Assembly (NCBI GenBank): GCA_024663395.1
Contig: JANFAH010000022.1
Location: forward strand, 806,001 to 870,000
Source of the DNA: Pisolithus tinctorius
Lineage: Eukaryota > Basidiomycota > Agaricomycetes > Boletales > Pisolithaceae
DNA length: 64,000 nt
Direction of reading: 5' to 3'
Shown here: one piece after another, positions 23,981 to 35,651 of the stretch
Numbering within the stretch: the stretch's first letter is position 1
Layout of the letters: every line of letters begins with the position of its first letter
Notes under the pieces: model-generated
Told to the model about the DNA's origin: nothing
Databases searched by the model: none
The model's input: only the letters and a program-made list of their open reading frames with translations
Program-made: the position numbers and the translations under genes

Positions 23981-25420
23981 AAGCAGTCCAAAAATCTGGA
24001 GGAGACACTAGTACAACTGTGTGAGTTGCGAGAGCCAACCCCTCCACCAATTGTCTCAAGTGGAAGGGCAGATATGGCAGGGTCAAACATCGATATCGTG
24101 GCTGGTGAGTGAACATGATTTCTCTCCAAGCTCAACAACAAAGTTCTTTCACTGTAGATTCATCTGAAAGTTTGCTGGCTCAGTTCCTGCAGGAAAGGAA
24201 GCCAACTGCTCTGGCAGAGGGCAGAATTGCAGCTGGTGAGTTGGCATGATTGCCCTTCAAGCTAACAAACAAACTAATTTTCTAGTAATGGATCCACATG
24301 ACAACTTGATGAATTGGTTCCTGAATGAATGAGAACCAACTGCTCCCCCAGCAGATGGTATGAATGTGGATCTACTCGAGCAATTGCTGAATGCATGGGA
24401 ACCATCAGCACCACCAGTCACGGACAAGAAATTAAACAGGATGGACAGGTCTTCAACACCTGCACAAGACATTACTATGCAGGTTGATTTTCTGGCAGAC
24501 TTGCAGAATGTGCAGGAACCATCTCCTCTGCCCATCACCCACAAATCATCAAATCTGAGGGACCGATCTCCTTGACCCAATTCTCCAACTAACCTGCTTG
24601 CTCAATTGCAGGATATGAGGGAACCAATGCCTCCCCTGCTTGTTTCAAATGTACCTGTCAAATCTTTTGACTTGGTAGCAGATGAGGACAATGGTGCAAA
24701 CCATTTGACTTTTGGAATGCCCAAACAATCAGAGATGAGGGATCTTTTCGAAGAAATATGCAATGGTGAGCATTTATTTGGTTTTATTCATGTGATCAGT
24801 GATATCCATCAATTATGTAGGTGAACTTCCATCCAAACAGCAATCTCTTCAAATGGAACAATGGGGATTGGCACATGTTCCACATTGCGATCAGGGTATG
24901 GGCATGAGCTTAATCTGATACACCATTGATGTTGATAATTTTAGTCCTGTGCACCTTACATGCCGCAGTATCTTGCTGCTGCAGAAACACCACTCCCAGC
25001 AACATGCCATTCAATCCCACCCTCAATAGGCACCTTGTGTGTGCTGCGAATGCCATTGCAAGAGAATTGGGCACAGCAGCAAGGGACCAGTATGGTGTGG
25101 CGTCTCAAGGCCTTCGACTTGTCAATATGCTTGATTTGATGGAAGTTGTTCATTATCCATGTTCTGCCTTTGAAAATTGTCTGGAGCCATTCATCACCAG
25201 CCAATCACACCCATCTTGCCAGTCTGTGGTAGAGACGGGTATCCTCCACTTGGTGTGCTGGATTGAGGTGGCCTCTGTACATCTGAAGCAGACTGCCAAT
25301 ATCATGGGATGGCCTGCACATTGGTTTGCAAACCTAGCAATGGACTTGGTAGGTTTTACATCAATTTTTCACAATGTGGGACTGATACATAATTCCTTCA
25401 GAATCAGCTTAATAGCTTGA
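23981..25420 (+). pseudogene. Unrecognised spliced gene with repeated REPxPP motifs
   Basis: At least five short blocks share a pattern of hydrophobic/Gln residues followed by (R/W/Q)EPxxP: LCELREPTPPP (near 24010), LLAQFLQERKPTA (near 24170), LLEQLLNAWEPSAPP (near 24370), FLADLQNVQEPSPLP (near 24490) and LLAQLQDMREPMPPL (near 24590). The first copies are separated by similar intron-like sequences (GTGAGTGAACATGATT.., GTGAGTTGGCATGATT..), as if one exon-intron unit had been duplicated in tandem. A long open C-terminal part (24998-25420) contains NPTLNRHLVCAANAIARELG. At least one stop (near 24330) suggests decay. I do not recognise the family. Confidence 0.45.
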
Positions 25421-25432
25421 TTCTGGTGATGG

Positions 25433-27284
25433 TGTGAGTCAAAGTGGGGACTGCTGGTATAAACCAAACAAATCCAACACCAAAGGCAAATAAAGTGCGA
25501 GTGGTGGTGTGCCTCCGCGGAACCTGGAGTGCAGAAACCTAAGAGGGGGAAACTTCAATGGGAGGGTGCTCCTAGTGCAAGTCGTTGACGAGTTACACAG
25601 GAGAGGATGAATGAATGCTGATTGAGAAGGGGATGCTGAACAGAGCAGGGGTGTTCAGCCGAAAGGACTTGGGAGTAATAGACTTTGATAGAATATGCTC
25701 CTGGCACAAGTCAATGACAAGTTATGCAGGAGTGGAAGAATGACTAAGCAAGAGGTTGCTGACTAAGCACTGATGATACTGCTGATGATGAATGAAGGTA
25801 GATAGACCCTTAATGGAGCCTCAACTACCAAGGATGATGGATGGTGACAGATAGACTCTTCTGAATGAGCCTCAACTGTCAATGACAAGATAGGCACTGA
25901 ACTGACTGCTGAGTGAATGGCTTCTGATTGCTTCCTGGTAGCTAAGTACATGGGGGTTTATATACTGTGGGGGGGAGCACAGCTTGTGACAAACAAGGCA
26001 CAAACACTTGGTAAGTAATGAGTAAGGACTGGGTAATCATGATGAGTAAGTGAGAAATGAAAAGTAAGCAAGCAAAGAGGATTGGTAAGTATCGGCAATG
26101 AATGAGTCAAGGATAGTCAAAATATCACAAAACGAGTCAAATAGAATCAGAAACTGAGTAAGTGCACTGATATCACATTAGGGGGTGGCAATGCAAGTTA
26201 GATCTCAGCAGAGACATCTCTAGATCCAAAGATGGCATGACAGATGGATGGTGTTTCCAGATAGGGAAGTATTAATTCCAGAATTGAAGGGCATGAGTCA
26301 GGTGTCAAAGAGGGCTAGGGCATTGGGGGTCTGTGGGGCAATGAGAGCATATGCAATCGTGTCTCCCACCCTTTCGTCCTCTCAGCGAAGTTAACAAAAA
26401 CTTCATGAATGGGGCTCTGATGGAGGAGGAGGAGAAGGGGGGACATCTTCTGCTGGATCTTGCAGTAAGAAGGCAAGATGCATGTCATACCCGTCATGAA
26501 TGCGATCAGGGAGGCTGGAGGACAGTAGATTATACTGCAGCTGTCGCAATGCAGGAAGAATGATGGATGAGATTGGAATAAAGACAGTGCAGGGAGCAGG
26601 GAGGAACGATCCATATGCTTCATCAACTGGGGAGACTGAAACAACCACATAAGACCTTTCTAACCAAGTGACAGACCTGAGGCAACCAAAGAACGTCCTT
26701 CTGGAAGTCATACTGACAAGGAGAACATGCTGACCAAGCTGCATGGGATGAGACAGGGCTGACAATGATGGGATGAACCAGGGGGCTTCAGGACAGAAGC
26801 TGGTGGGAACGCCTGGCAGATATACATAGCCACTGTCTCTGGCAAATGAGACAAGCAAGATGATCAATGAAGAGGTGGCCATGATTGATGGACTTAGCAA
26901 AATGAGCATCTGATGGATGGAGTGCTGTAGAAATGTGCAGGGTGTGAGGATCCTCTCCAAATTGGAAGGAAGAATCGTGGGGCTGAGCACTTTAAGCGAG
27001 CATGCAAACTGAGTTGATATCTTTGGAAATGGCAGAGATATGATGAAAACCAGAATGCCGTACATGGGTGCTAAAAACCTTTAACATGCGCTTAACTTGC
27101 TTCCTCTTTTCTCTTTAGCACTGACGACTCGTTCTTGTGCAAAGGATGACTGTTAATGTCCAACAGTCTTTCTACGCATGAGGCCTTTAGTCTTCATCTG
27201 CATGCTTGGGCATTGTGTGCAACTTGTCAATGAGTTAGGCAGAGTCAGCTGTAACCATGTCCACAACACCTTTGGTGTGTGACA
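25433..27284 (-). repeat. Long LTR, copy A (1.85 kb)
   Basis: In its sense orientation (minus strand) it begins TGTCACACACC and ends GACTCACA, with a 4-bp flanking duplication ATGG (25429-25432 and 27285-27288). A TATA box (AGTATATAAACCCCC) lies near 25965 on the minus strand, which fixes the orientation. Copies B (28393-30901) and C (47880-49751) are in the window. No internal region adjoins, so it is a solo LTR. Confidence 0.85.
26403..26882 (-). CDS. ORF inside LTR copy A (159 residues from a shared ATG)
   Basis: Reads MATSSLIILLVSFARDS at the start and ends in a Pro-rich tail (PPSPPPPSEP). The same frame and start are open for 159 residues in copy B (30018-30497), and for 112 residues in copy C, where TGA replaces an Arg codon. 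The frame is also open further upstream, so the start is a choice. It lies upstream of the TATA box, within the U3-like part. No family was recognised; whether it is expressed is unknown. Confidence 0.4.
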   Translation of the reverse strand: MATSSLIILLVSFARDSGYVYLPGVPTSFCPEAPWFIPSLSALSHPMQLGQHVLLVSMTSRRTFFGCLRSVTWLERSYVVVSVSPVDEAYGSFLPAPCTVFIPISSIILPALRQLQYNLLSSSLPDRIHDGYDMHLAFLLQDPAEDVPPSPPPPSEPHS

Positions 27285-28161
27285 ATGGTGTTGCATGCCA
27301 GTTATACTCCTCCTCTCCCAGTGTGCTACCATGCATACCTCAGACACCAAGATGATGAGGTTAGCTTCTGCAAGCAAATGCAGCTAATTCCCCTTAGTGC
27401 ATTTTCCATAATCAACAATATCAGTGCCATCATCCCACATTGGACCCCACACACAGCTGATCCCAATTCCAGCTTTGCATTCCCTTGGTGGCTATATTGT
27501 TCCAAGGAATATGCAGTGGATTCACAAAGATTGCAAGGCAAAGGATTGTTTTCTGCAGCCTGGGATTTTTTTAAGGTATGCCACTTATTCTTGTCACTGC
27601 AAATAGTTGATGATGGCCCAGGGCTTATGGCCATTGCCTGAGGTGCCAATCACAGACCATCTTGATGGCCATATCAAGGAGCAGGTAAACTACTGTATTG
27701 AAAATATTTGGAAATATGCTGATGTTGTCAATGGTCAGGGTCAACAAATTGACCATTTCTATGCTAGGTGGTGGGCATTGCGCAGGCTGTTGGGCATGCT
27801 GCTTCAATAGTTTATGTGTTTTTGACTGTGGAGTTGGTTGTATATACATTGCTGTAAATGTTGATCATTTATGAGATGCCACCCATTCGCATGATGTCTG
27901 AACCCCCACCCATCTGTGTGATGTCTCACAATCTGTCCATCTGCATGATGGCCTGAGTAGTTTTACTTTTGTTGCAGTTTATGATGCAAACCCTTTAGCT
28001 TTGAGTACCCACCCAATCTATGATGTCTAAGCACCTGCCCATTTGCAAAATCTTGGCAACACCACCCATCCAAAGTTCAAGAGCCAGCATATCCTAATAA
28101 AATATGAGATCTGCATTGCCTACTAAATCTTACATTAAATTTTGCAGCTTCAAATCAACAG
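27285..28161 (+). other. Unrecognised coding-like stretch
   Basis: Open segments at 27300-27640 (FSAAWDFFKVCHLFLSLQ) and 27607-27810 (LPEVPITDHLDGHIKEQVN, WKYADVVNGQGQQIDHF) lie in two plus-strand frames and look protein-like, suggesting a decayed or spliced gene of unknown family. The rest has low-grade repeats of ACCCACCCAT.CATGATG phrases near 27880-28080. Confidence 0.35.
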
Positions 28162-29020
28162 TTATCCAGTTGCAACTGGTCTAGGTAGTAGGTCATCCAT
28201 CCACAGTGATTGACACATGGGAACATGCACTGACTGATGTATGTTGGCACACATGTAGTATGTCAGGCATGCTCTGTCACCATCTACAGCTCCCACCCCA
28301 TGCTCCAATGCTGAACCTGAAAATGTAATGATGGTCCCTGGGTTGTAGCACAGCTGCAGATTCAGTGTTGGAATGATGAAGTCCAAGGGCAGTGTGAGTC
28401 AGTGTGGAAAGGTGGTGAAAACCAACCAAAACCAACACCAAAGACAAATATGAGCAAGTGGTGGTTTACCTCTGCAGAACCTGGAGTACAGAAGAAATCT
28501 AAATGTGGGGGGGGACTTCAAGTGGAGTGCTCCTGGCACAAGTCATTGACAAGTTATGCAGGAGTAGACAAGTGAGTGATGACTGGACAGGGGATGCTGA
28601 ACAGAGTGAAGGTGTTCAGCTGAATGTACTTCTGGAATGATGGACCTTGGTAAAATGTGCTCCTGGTGCAAGTCATCAATGAGTTATGCAGCAGTGGATG
28701 GATGACTAAGCAGGTGTGCTGACAAAGCACAGATGAGATACTTCAGATAATGAATGAAGGTAGATAGACCCTTGATGGAGCCTCAACTACCTAGGATGAT
28801 GAATGGGGACAGTTAGACTCTTCCAAATGAGCCTCAGCTGTTGATCATGAGATATGCTGAGCTGAACTGACTTCTGGATTGCTTCTGATTGCTTGCTTGC
28901 TTGGGGTGTAGCTATGTACATGGGGGTTTATATACTGTGGGGGGAGCACAGCTTGTGACAAACAAGGCACAAACACTGGGTAAGTAATGAGTAAGGACTG
29001 AGTAATCATGATGAGTAAGT

Positions 29021-29663
29021 AGGGCCACTCAAAGTTGCTAGAGGTTCGGCTAATTCCTCAGGTGTTTGTCGGGTGTTTGTGGTGAGTTTTTGGCTGAGAA
29101 TATCAGTATTCAAACTCCGACTGCTCTCGTCTAATCAGAATATTGATCATCATTTAGTATGCATCCCCATTCCCCCCCCTAGCTGTATTCTTGTCTCCCC
29201 CCCTCCCCCCATGTATACATCTGCTTTGTATTCACACTACAATACTTGCTAGATCTCTCTGTTGATAAGCATGCACGCTTTTCGGCGGAGCTTGAATCTC
29301 AGTCGGAGCTTAAATATTTGCCCACAAACTCACAACTCAACCGCACTTGAGTTTGCTTGTGTGTTTTTTCCACATTTAACTTTGAGATTCAAACTCTGCT
29401 GAAAAGTGTGCATGCTTATCAACAGAGAGATCTAGCAAGTATTGTAGTGTGAATACAAAGCAGATGTATACATGGGGGGAGGGGGGGAGACAAGAATACA
29501 GCTAGGGGGGGGAATGGGGATGCATACTAAATGATGATCAATATTCTGATTAGATGAGAGCAGTCAGAGTTTGAATACTGATATTCTCAGCCAAAAACTC
29601 ACCACAAACACCTGACAAACACCCGAGGAATTAGCCAAACCTCTAGCAACTTTGAGCAGCCCT
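29021..29663. mobile_element. Foldback DNA element, copy 2, nested in LTR copy B
   Basis: 643 bp with the same ends as the element at 631-1312 (AGGGCCACTC ... GCAGCCCT). Flanked by AGT (29018-29020 and 29664-29666). The matching empty site is present in LTR copy A near 26055-26064 (GAGTAAGTGAGAAATG), which proves both the element limits and the 3-bp duplication. The central loop differs from copy 1. Confidence 0.93.
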
Positions 29664-30017
29664 AGTGAGAAATGAAAAGTAAGCAAGCAAAGAGGATTGG
29701 TAAGTATTGGCAATAAACAAGTCAAGGACAGTCAAAATATCACAGAATGAGTCAAATGGAGTCAGAAGCTGAGTAAATGCACTGATATCACATTAGGGGG
29801 TGGCAATGCAAGTCAGATCTTAGCAGAGACATCTCTAGATCCAAAGATGGCATGACAGATGGACAGTGTTTCCAGGTAGGGAAGTATTAATTCCAGAATT
29901 GAAGGGCATGAGTCAGGTGTCAAAGGGGACTAGGGCGTTGGGGGTCTGTGGGGCAATGGGAGCATAAGTGATTGTGTCTCCCACCCTTTCATCCTCTCAG
30001 CAAAGTTAACAAAAGCT

Positions 30018-30497
30018 TCATGAACAGGGCTCTGATGGAGGAGGAGGAGAAGGGGGGATGTCTTCTGCTGGATCTTGCAGTAAGAAGGCAAGATGCACAT
30101 CATACATGTCATGAATGCGATCAGGGAGGCTGGAGAACAGTAGACTATGCTGCAGCTGTTGCAATGCAGGAAGAATGATGGATGAGATTGGAATAAAGAT
30201 GGTGCAGGGAGCAGGGAGGAATGATCCATATGCTTCATCAACTGGGGAGACTGAAACGACCACATAAGACCTCTCTAACCAAGTGACAGACCTGAGGTGA
30301 CCAAAGAACATCCTTCTGGAAGTCATACTGACAAGGAGAACATGCTGACCAAGCTGCATGGGATGAGATGGGGCTGACAATGATGGGATGAACCAGGGGG
30401 CTTCAGGACAGAAGCTGGTGGGAATTCCTGGCAGATATATGTAGCCACTGTCTCTGGCAAATGAGACAAGCAAGACAATCAATGAAGAGGTGGCCAT
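30018..30497 (-). CDS. ORF inside LTR copy B (159 residues)
   Basis: Same start MATSSLIVLLVSFARDS and same Pro-rich end as in copy A, with mostly conservative differences. It is open over the same length despite the general decay of this region. Function unknown; see copy A. Confidence 0.4.
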   Translation of the reverse strand: MATSSLIVLLVSFARDSGYIYLPGIPTSFCPEAPWFIPSLSAPSHPMQLGQHVLLVSMTSRRMFFGHLRSVTWLERSYVVVSVSPVDEAYGSFLPAPCTIFIPISSIILPALQQLQHSLLFSSLPDRIHDMYDVHLAFLLQDPAEDIPPSPPPPSEPCS

Positions 30498-31860
30498 GAT
30501 TGATGGACTTAGCAAAATGAGTGTCTGATGGATGGAGTGCCATAGAAATGTGTAGGGTGTGAGGATCCTCTCCAAATTTGGAAGGCAGAATTGCATGGCT
30601 GAGCACTTTAAGAGAGTGTGAGAATGGAGTTGATATCTTTGGAAATGGCAGAGATATGACAAAAACCAGAATGCCACACATGGGTGCTAAAAACCTTTTA
30701 ATGCATGCTTAACTTGCTTCCTCTTTTCTCTTTAGCACTGATGACTTGTTCTTGTGTGAGGGATGACTGTTAATGTCCAGCAGTCTTTCTATGCATGAGG
30801 CCTTTAGTCTTCATCTGCATGCATGGGCATTGTGCACAACTCATCAACGAGTTAGGCAGAGTCAGCTGTAACCATGTCCACAACACCTTTGGTGTGTGAC
30901 AGTGGGTAGTCACCCATGGTTACCAGCATGTCATACCATGGATCCTGTCCATTGATATCCCTGTGGTAACAAGTTGCCCAATTCACCATCGCAGACATGC
31001 TGCTATACATGGAGCTCCATATTGGCAGTATGCAGCTCATATCCAAATCTGCCTGTTGTTCTGCCTGTTCACCAAGGTGGATCAATGCTTCCCTGCCATC
31101 TGCATACATTCACGGGTGGATGACATGCAGGATTGCAGATAACAGGGCATTTGTGTCAGACATTTGGTCGATCCATTCCCTTGTAGAAGTGTTTTCTGTC
31201 CTGGATTTGAGCAGCTGTGAGGCTTCTGGGAAGCCATTTTGGGGCTTCAAGACAGATGAGTGCTTTATTTACAAGGGGAGCAATGATCACCCACCCCACA
31301 ACCCTGTTGAAACCATGTGGGTGACAGGTTGATGGTGCCTTTCAACTCAGCATTATTGTGGAAATATGACTTGTCCATCTGCCATGCCTGTGGGGAAGCC
31401 TTTATGCTCTCCCACAGTGGTTCCCTCAGAAGATGAAGGTGGTTCCATACATCAGCCTGCCATTCCATTAAGTCAGTAGAATATGAGATTCTGCATTTCC
31501 TTACCCTTCTTTTTGGGCTGAGAGCATCTGGCAAATACCATATGCAGATGGTGTTTGAGTTGGTCACCAGAATGGATGGCTCATTCACTTCCATGTATCT
31601 CTCAGCAGCTTCTGCATTGCAGGTTTTTCCACCCTGATTTTTCCTGACATTGACTGTGGAAAGATGAAAACTTCCATTGCACCATTATGATGGATGTACT
31701 TGGGTGACGATAGGCCTGTGAGATTACTGATGATATGCAATCTGCTTCACATGACACTGGAAATGGAATTGATATATCTGGAAGGGCATGAGGTCTGCTG
31801 AATACCTCCTCTTGAAATCTGGCTTTCATGTATGATGCAATGCAGTCTGTTAGTTCCATT

Positions 31861-32049
31861 CACCATCCATGGGGGATTTTAGATGTGTCTTGCATAGTAT
31901 TCATGCTTGGGGTGGATGAGGTCAGAGTTGTATAGCAGGCAAGCTGCTTGCAGCTTGTTGGAAAATTATGGCATGTTGGGATGCTTGCCTCAATATTTTA
32001 CTGTGATCCAATCAATATGTTGTGATGCTATACATGCTATTGGTGTTGG
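31861..32049. other. Short spacer
   Basis: No feature seen between the TET/JBP relic and the satellite. Confidence 0.5.
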
Positions 32050-34022
32050 GTCTGTCTTATGTTGTGACAGGGGTGGATCTTACTAGATGGACCTGTCCTT
32101 GTTTTATGGCAATATAAAAGATATTACTGAAGGGCCATCCATACTTATGACCATATAAATAATACTGCTGAAGGGTCTGTCCTTATGTTGTGAGCAACAG
32201 GCCTGTCTTTATGTTGCGACAGGCATACATGTTGCTATTGACAAGCCCGTCCATGTGTTGTGACCTTGTAATTGATATTACTGATGGGCCCATCCTTAGT
32301 TGCAACAGGGGTGTATCTTACTAGACGGGCCTGTCCTTATGTTGTGACCAATGGGCCTGTCTTTATGTTGCGACAGGCATACATGTTGCTATTGACAGGC
32401 CCATCCATGTGTTGTGACTGTGTAATTGATATTACTGATAGGCCTGTCCTTATGTTGTGACAGGGGCATATCTTACTAGACAGGCCCATCTATGTGTTGT
32501 GACATTGTAAATGATATTACTGATGGGCCTGTCTTTATGTTGTGACAGGCATACATGTTGCTATTGATGGGCCCATCCATGTGTTGTGACTGTGTAATTG
32601 ATATTACTGACAGGCCTGTCTATGTGTTGTGACACTGTAAATGATATTACTGACAGGCCTGTCATTATGTTGTGACAGGCATATGTGTTGCTATTGATGG
32701 GCCCATCCATGTGTTGTGACTGTGTAATTGATAATACTGATGGGCCCATCAATGTGTTGTGACACTGTAAATGATATTACTGATGGGCCCATCTTTATGT
32801 TGCAACAGGCATATGTGTTGCTATTGATGGGCCCATCCATGTGTTGTGACCATGTAATTGATATTACTGACAGGCCTGTCCTTATGTTGTGACAGGGGTG
32901 TATCTTACTAGATGGGCCCATCTATGTGTTGTGACACTGTAAATGATATTACTGACGGGCCTGTCTTTATGTTGTGACAGGCATACATGTTGCTATTGAT
33001 GGGCCCATCCATGTGTTGTGACCATGTAATTGACCTTGCTGAAAGGCCTGTCTTTATGTTGTGACATGGGTGCATCTTACTAGATGGGCCCATCCATGTG
33101 TTGTGACCCTGTAAATGATATATATTGAAGGGCCTGTCTTTATGTTGCAACAGGTACATCTTACTATGGACAGGCCCACCCATGTGTTGTGATGGTATAA
33201 ATGGTATTATGGAAGGGCCTGTCCATATGTTGTGACACTATAAATCACATTACTGATGGGCCCATCTTTATGTTGCAGCAGGGTTGCATCTTACTAGACA
33301 GGCCCATCCATGTGTTGTGCCCCTGTAAATGATATATATTGAAGGGCCTGTCTTTATGTGGCAACAGGTACATCTTACTATGGATGGGCCCACCCATGTG
33401 TTGTGATGGTATAAATGATATTACAGAAGGGCCCATCCATATGTTTTGATGCTATAAATGATATTACTGATGGGCCCATCTTTATGTTGTGGCAGGGATG
33501 CATCTTACTGGACAGGCCCATCTATGTGTTGTGATGCTGTCAATGATATTACTGACAGGCCCATCCTTATGTTGTGGCAGGCATACATCTTGCTATGGAT
33601 GGGCCCATCTATATGTTGTGACAGGGGTATATTATCCCAAAGATGGGCCCTTCCATATGTTGCCAACTCTGTAATCTATCATAGAGGGGCCCCTCTTTAT
33701 GTTGTGACCCTATAAAGCATATTATGGGCAGGCCTGTCCATATGTTGCAACCTTCTTCATGATACAATAGGTGGGCCTGTACATGTCTTACAGTAGCTCA
33801 GCATACTTACTTGGTCACAGGCCTGTCTATATGTTGCAGCATCCTTACCCTCCACAGGCCCCCCCATATGTTGTGGAATTGTGCTTATGGGCCTGTACAT
33901 ATGTTGCTCTCACTATAGGCCCTCAGGCCTGTCCATGTGTCATGGCTAATCTATTTAGACAGGCCTGTTGTGGGGTCTATATAAGTGTTGGCATTTTGGC
34001 ACACAGGCTACCTATATGTTGT
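32050..34022. repeat. Tandem satellite, ~43-bp units with palindromic cores
   Basis: Roughly 40-45 imperfect units. Core-to-core spacing from 32394 to 32695 is 42-44 bp. Each core is a variant of a 12-bp palindrome such as GATGGGCCCATC, GACAGGCCTGTC or GACGGGCCTGTC, mostly followed by TATGTTGTGAC or ATGTGTTGTGAC. Spacers fall into a few types (GTAATTGATATTACT; GGCATACATGTTGCTATT; GTATCTTACTA). No coding capacity. Confidence 0.9.
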
Positions 34023-34033
34023 GACTAAATGGA

Positions 34034-34264
34034 CTACATGGGGTCCACAATGTCTTTGAGGCTGAGAATGTGACAACAACTGATGGTATGGGAATAAGTG
34101 TTTGGGTTGTACACAACACCATACTTGGTGTGAAGGCTGAGAGTTCTGTAAACAAGTGTTTTCTTGATGCCTAGAATACTACAGATTTGCTTGATGCTAT
34201 AGCCATTTTGGTGAAGGACAGGAATATGAGACTTGAGGTCAATGGATACCATATGAGAGGGCAT
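34034..34264 (-). pseudogene. Tc1/mariner transposase fragment (N-terminal helix-turn-helix)
   Basis: A 76-residue piece, MPSHMVSIDLKSHIPVLHQN then SIKQICSILGIKKTLVYRTL, matches the DNA-binding start of fungal Tc1/mariner transposases as I remember them. No DDE domain follows, because the frame ends next to the satellite. It is a truncated relic. Confidence 0.65.
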
Positions 34265-35646
34265 GCAGGTGATGTTCAGTATGTTTGATTCTTAGTGTGC
34301 TATGGTAACAGGCAGTAGCTACCCACTAAGGTACTTCTGGGGTCCTATCCCAGCTATATCTGAACAGTCTGATTGTCAAACAGATTTTCTGCATCATTTT
34401 GCAAACAGCTGTAATTACCTGACATTGTCCATATGATAGTCTTCCCCTCCCTATCCCCACTGCCAAAAATACAAAAAGAAGGGGGGGTAGCCATACTTTG
34501 CATTGCTTTCTCATGGCATTCATGCATTTGGAGGCAGATGACATCACCAGTGATTTATGGCCAGATGAATTTCAGCAAGCTATTTGTCTCTGTGTCAATG
34601 GTCGAAAGCTTGCTGGTTGGGAATGATTCCCAACTTCTCTCAATGAAATGGCAGGATGGGCGACTCTGATCAAGGATAGTGAAAATGCCAATGAAAATTG
34701 CAACAACATTCTTGTTTATAAGAACTTGCCTCTCCATTCCCCAGGCACATTCTATCCCATCTCAGTTCATTTATTTGGTTTCTTACAGTCCTTCCAACTT
34801 GGTACTCATGGAAATTGGCAACAGTAACAAGTCATGCTGAACCCATTGTCATTATCTTGTTAATTTATGGTTTCAGCATCGACCACAGCAATGGGCATGC
34901 CACTGAAAAAGTGGTGTTGTCATGTGGGGGAGACATTTACGATTCCATGTGGAGAAACCAACTGCCTTCCCTCAATTTGGTGAGTAATTTTGTGAGTAAA
35001 GGTCTTCAGATGCCCCTTCACTGTTGCTATAATTCAAAGCATCTATTTCTTCAGAGGAGAATCTTCTCTGCAGAATGCTCTTGCTTGACAGTGTCAGATA
35101 TCCTGTCTACACCTGTCCCTACTCAAGCTTCATACTGAAGCGATGGGCAAGCAATTGATGACAAATGCACTGTATTTCATATGGATGCTCATGGGAACAT
35201 GTTGTCTTTGTGAGAAGATTCTCTCAATCATGGTGACTTTGTTGAAATAGACATTGAATTTGACCTTGTCATCACATGAGACAATGACCAACAGACTACT
35301 TTAAAAGGATATCTCTCCTTTAAGGATGTTGTCTGCTTGGTACCAGCCTCTGATCCTTCCATAAGCCTGCATTACTATTACTCTGCATTTGGGGTTAATG
35401 GCTACTCAGGTATATGTAGCCACTAAACATAAGCTGAGTGGTGCAGATCATCCATCATCCACTTTAATCAAATGCATGCAAAACAGGTCAACAGGACAAG
35501 ACACAGCTCTCCATTGCTCCACTCACAAATCACAACTCACACAAAAACTGTATGCTGTTCATCCCTCTGCTGATGCAATGTTAAGATCTGTTTCCTCGCT
35601 TTCATAGCACTGAACAATCCAGCAAAAAATGACATGTCACATCTTG
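34265..35646 (+). other. Unrecognised decayed coding stretch
   Basis: Plus-strand open pieces (34433-34669, 34815-35138, then near 35160-35360 with GDFVEIDIEFDLVIT) look protein-derived but are broken by stops. I do not recognise them. Confidence 0.3.
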
Positions 35647-35651
35647 TATAA

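Larger units (their letters stand above)
28393..30901 (-). repeat. Long LTR, copy B, inserted in the TET/JBP relic
   Basis: Same ends as copy A. After removing the 643-bp foldback element and its 3-bp duplication it is about 1.86 kb. A clear flanking duplication is not visible; CACTG could be one only if it overlaps the LTR ends. Contains the same ORF as copy A (30018-30497, minus). Confidence 0.85.
28162..31860 (-). pseudogene. TET/JBP-type 2-oxoglutarate dioxygenase relic, split by an LTR
   Basis: TET/JBP enzymes oxidise 5-methylcytosine or thymine in DNA. The N-terminal half lies right of the LTR: VTNSNTICIWYLPDALSPKR (near 31530), INLSPTWFQQG (near 31310), and the iron-binding HxD as CYHRDINGQDPWYDML (near 30950), running into TMGDYP. 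After LTR copy B (28393-30901) the frame resumes as LDFIIPTLNLQLCYNPGTI, then LEHGV (second iron-binding His) and GDRACLTYYM (2-oxoglutarate-binding Arg) down to 28162. Joining the halves gives the expected order of this fungal family. The insertion and degraded exon junctions make it a pseudogene. TET/JBP genes are known to be expanded in basidiomycetes and linked to KDZ elements; a KDZ relic lies 8 kb away. Confidence 0.8.

Noticed and set aside
25433..30901. Copies A and B as the two LTRs of one retrotransposon with internal region 27285-28392
   Set aside because: Copy A has its own exact flanking duplication (ATGG). The sequence between contains the C-terminal end of the TET/JBP relic, which continues right of copy B, so A and B are independent insertions.
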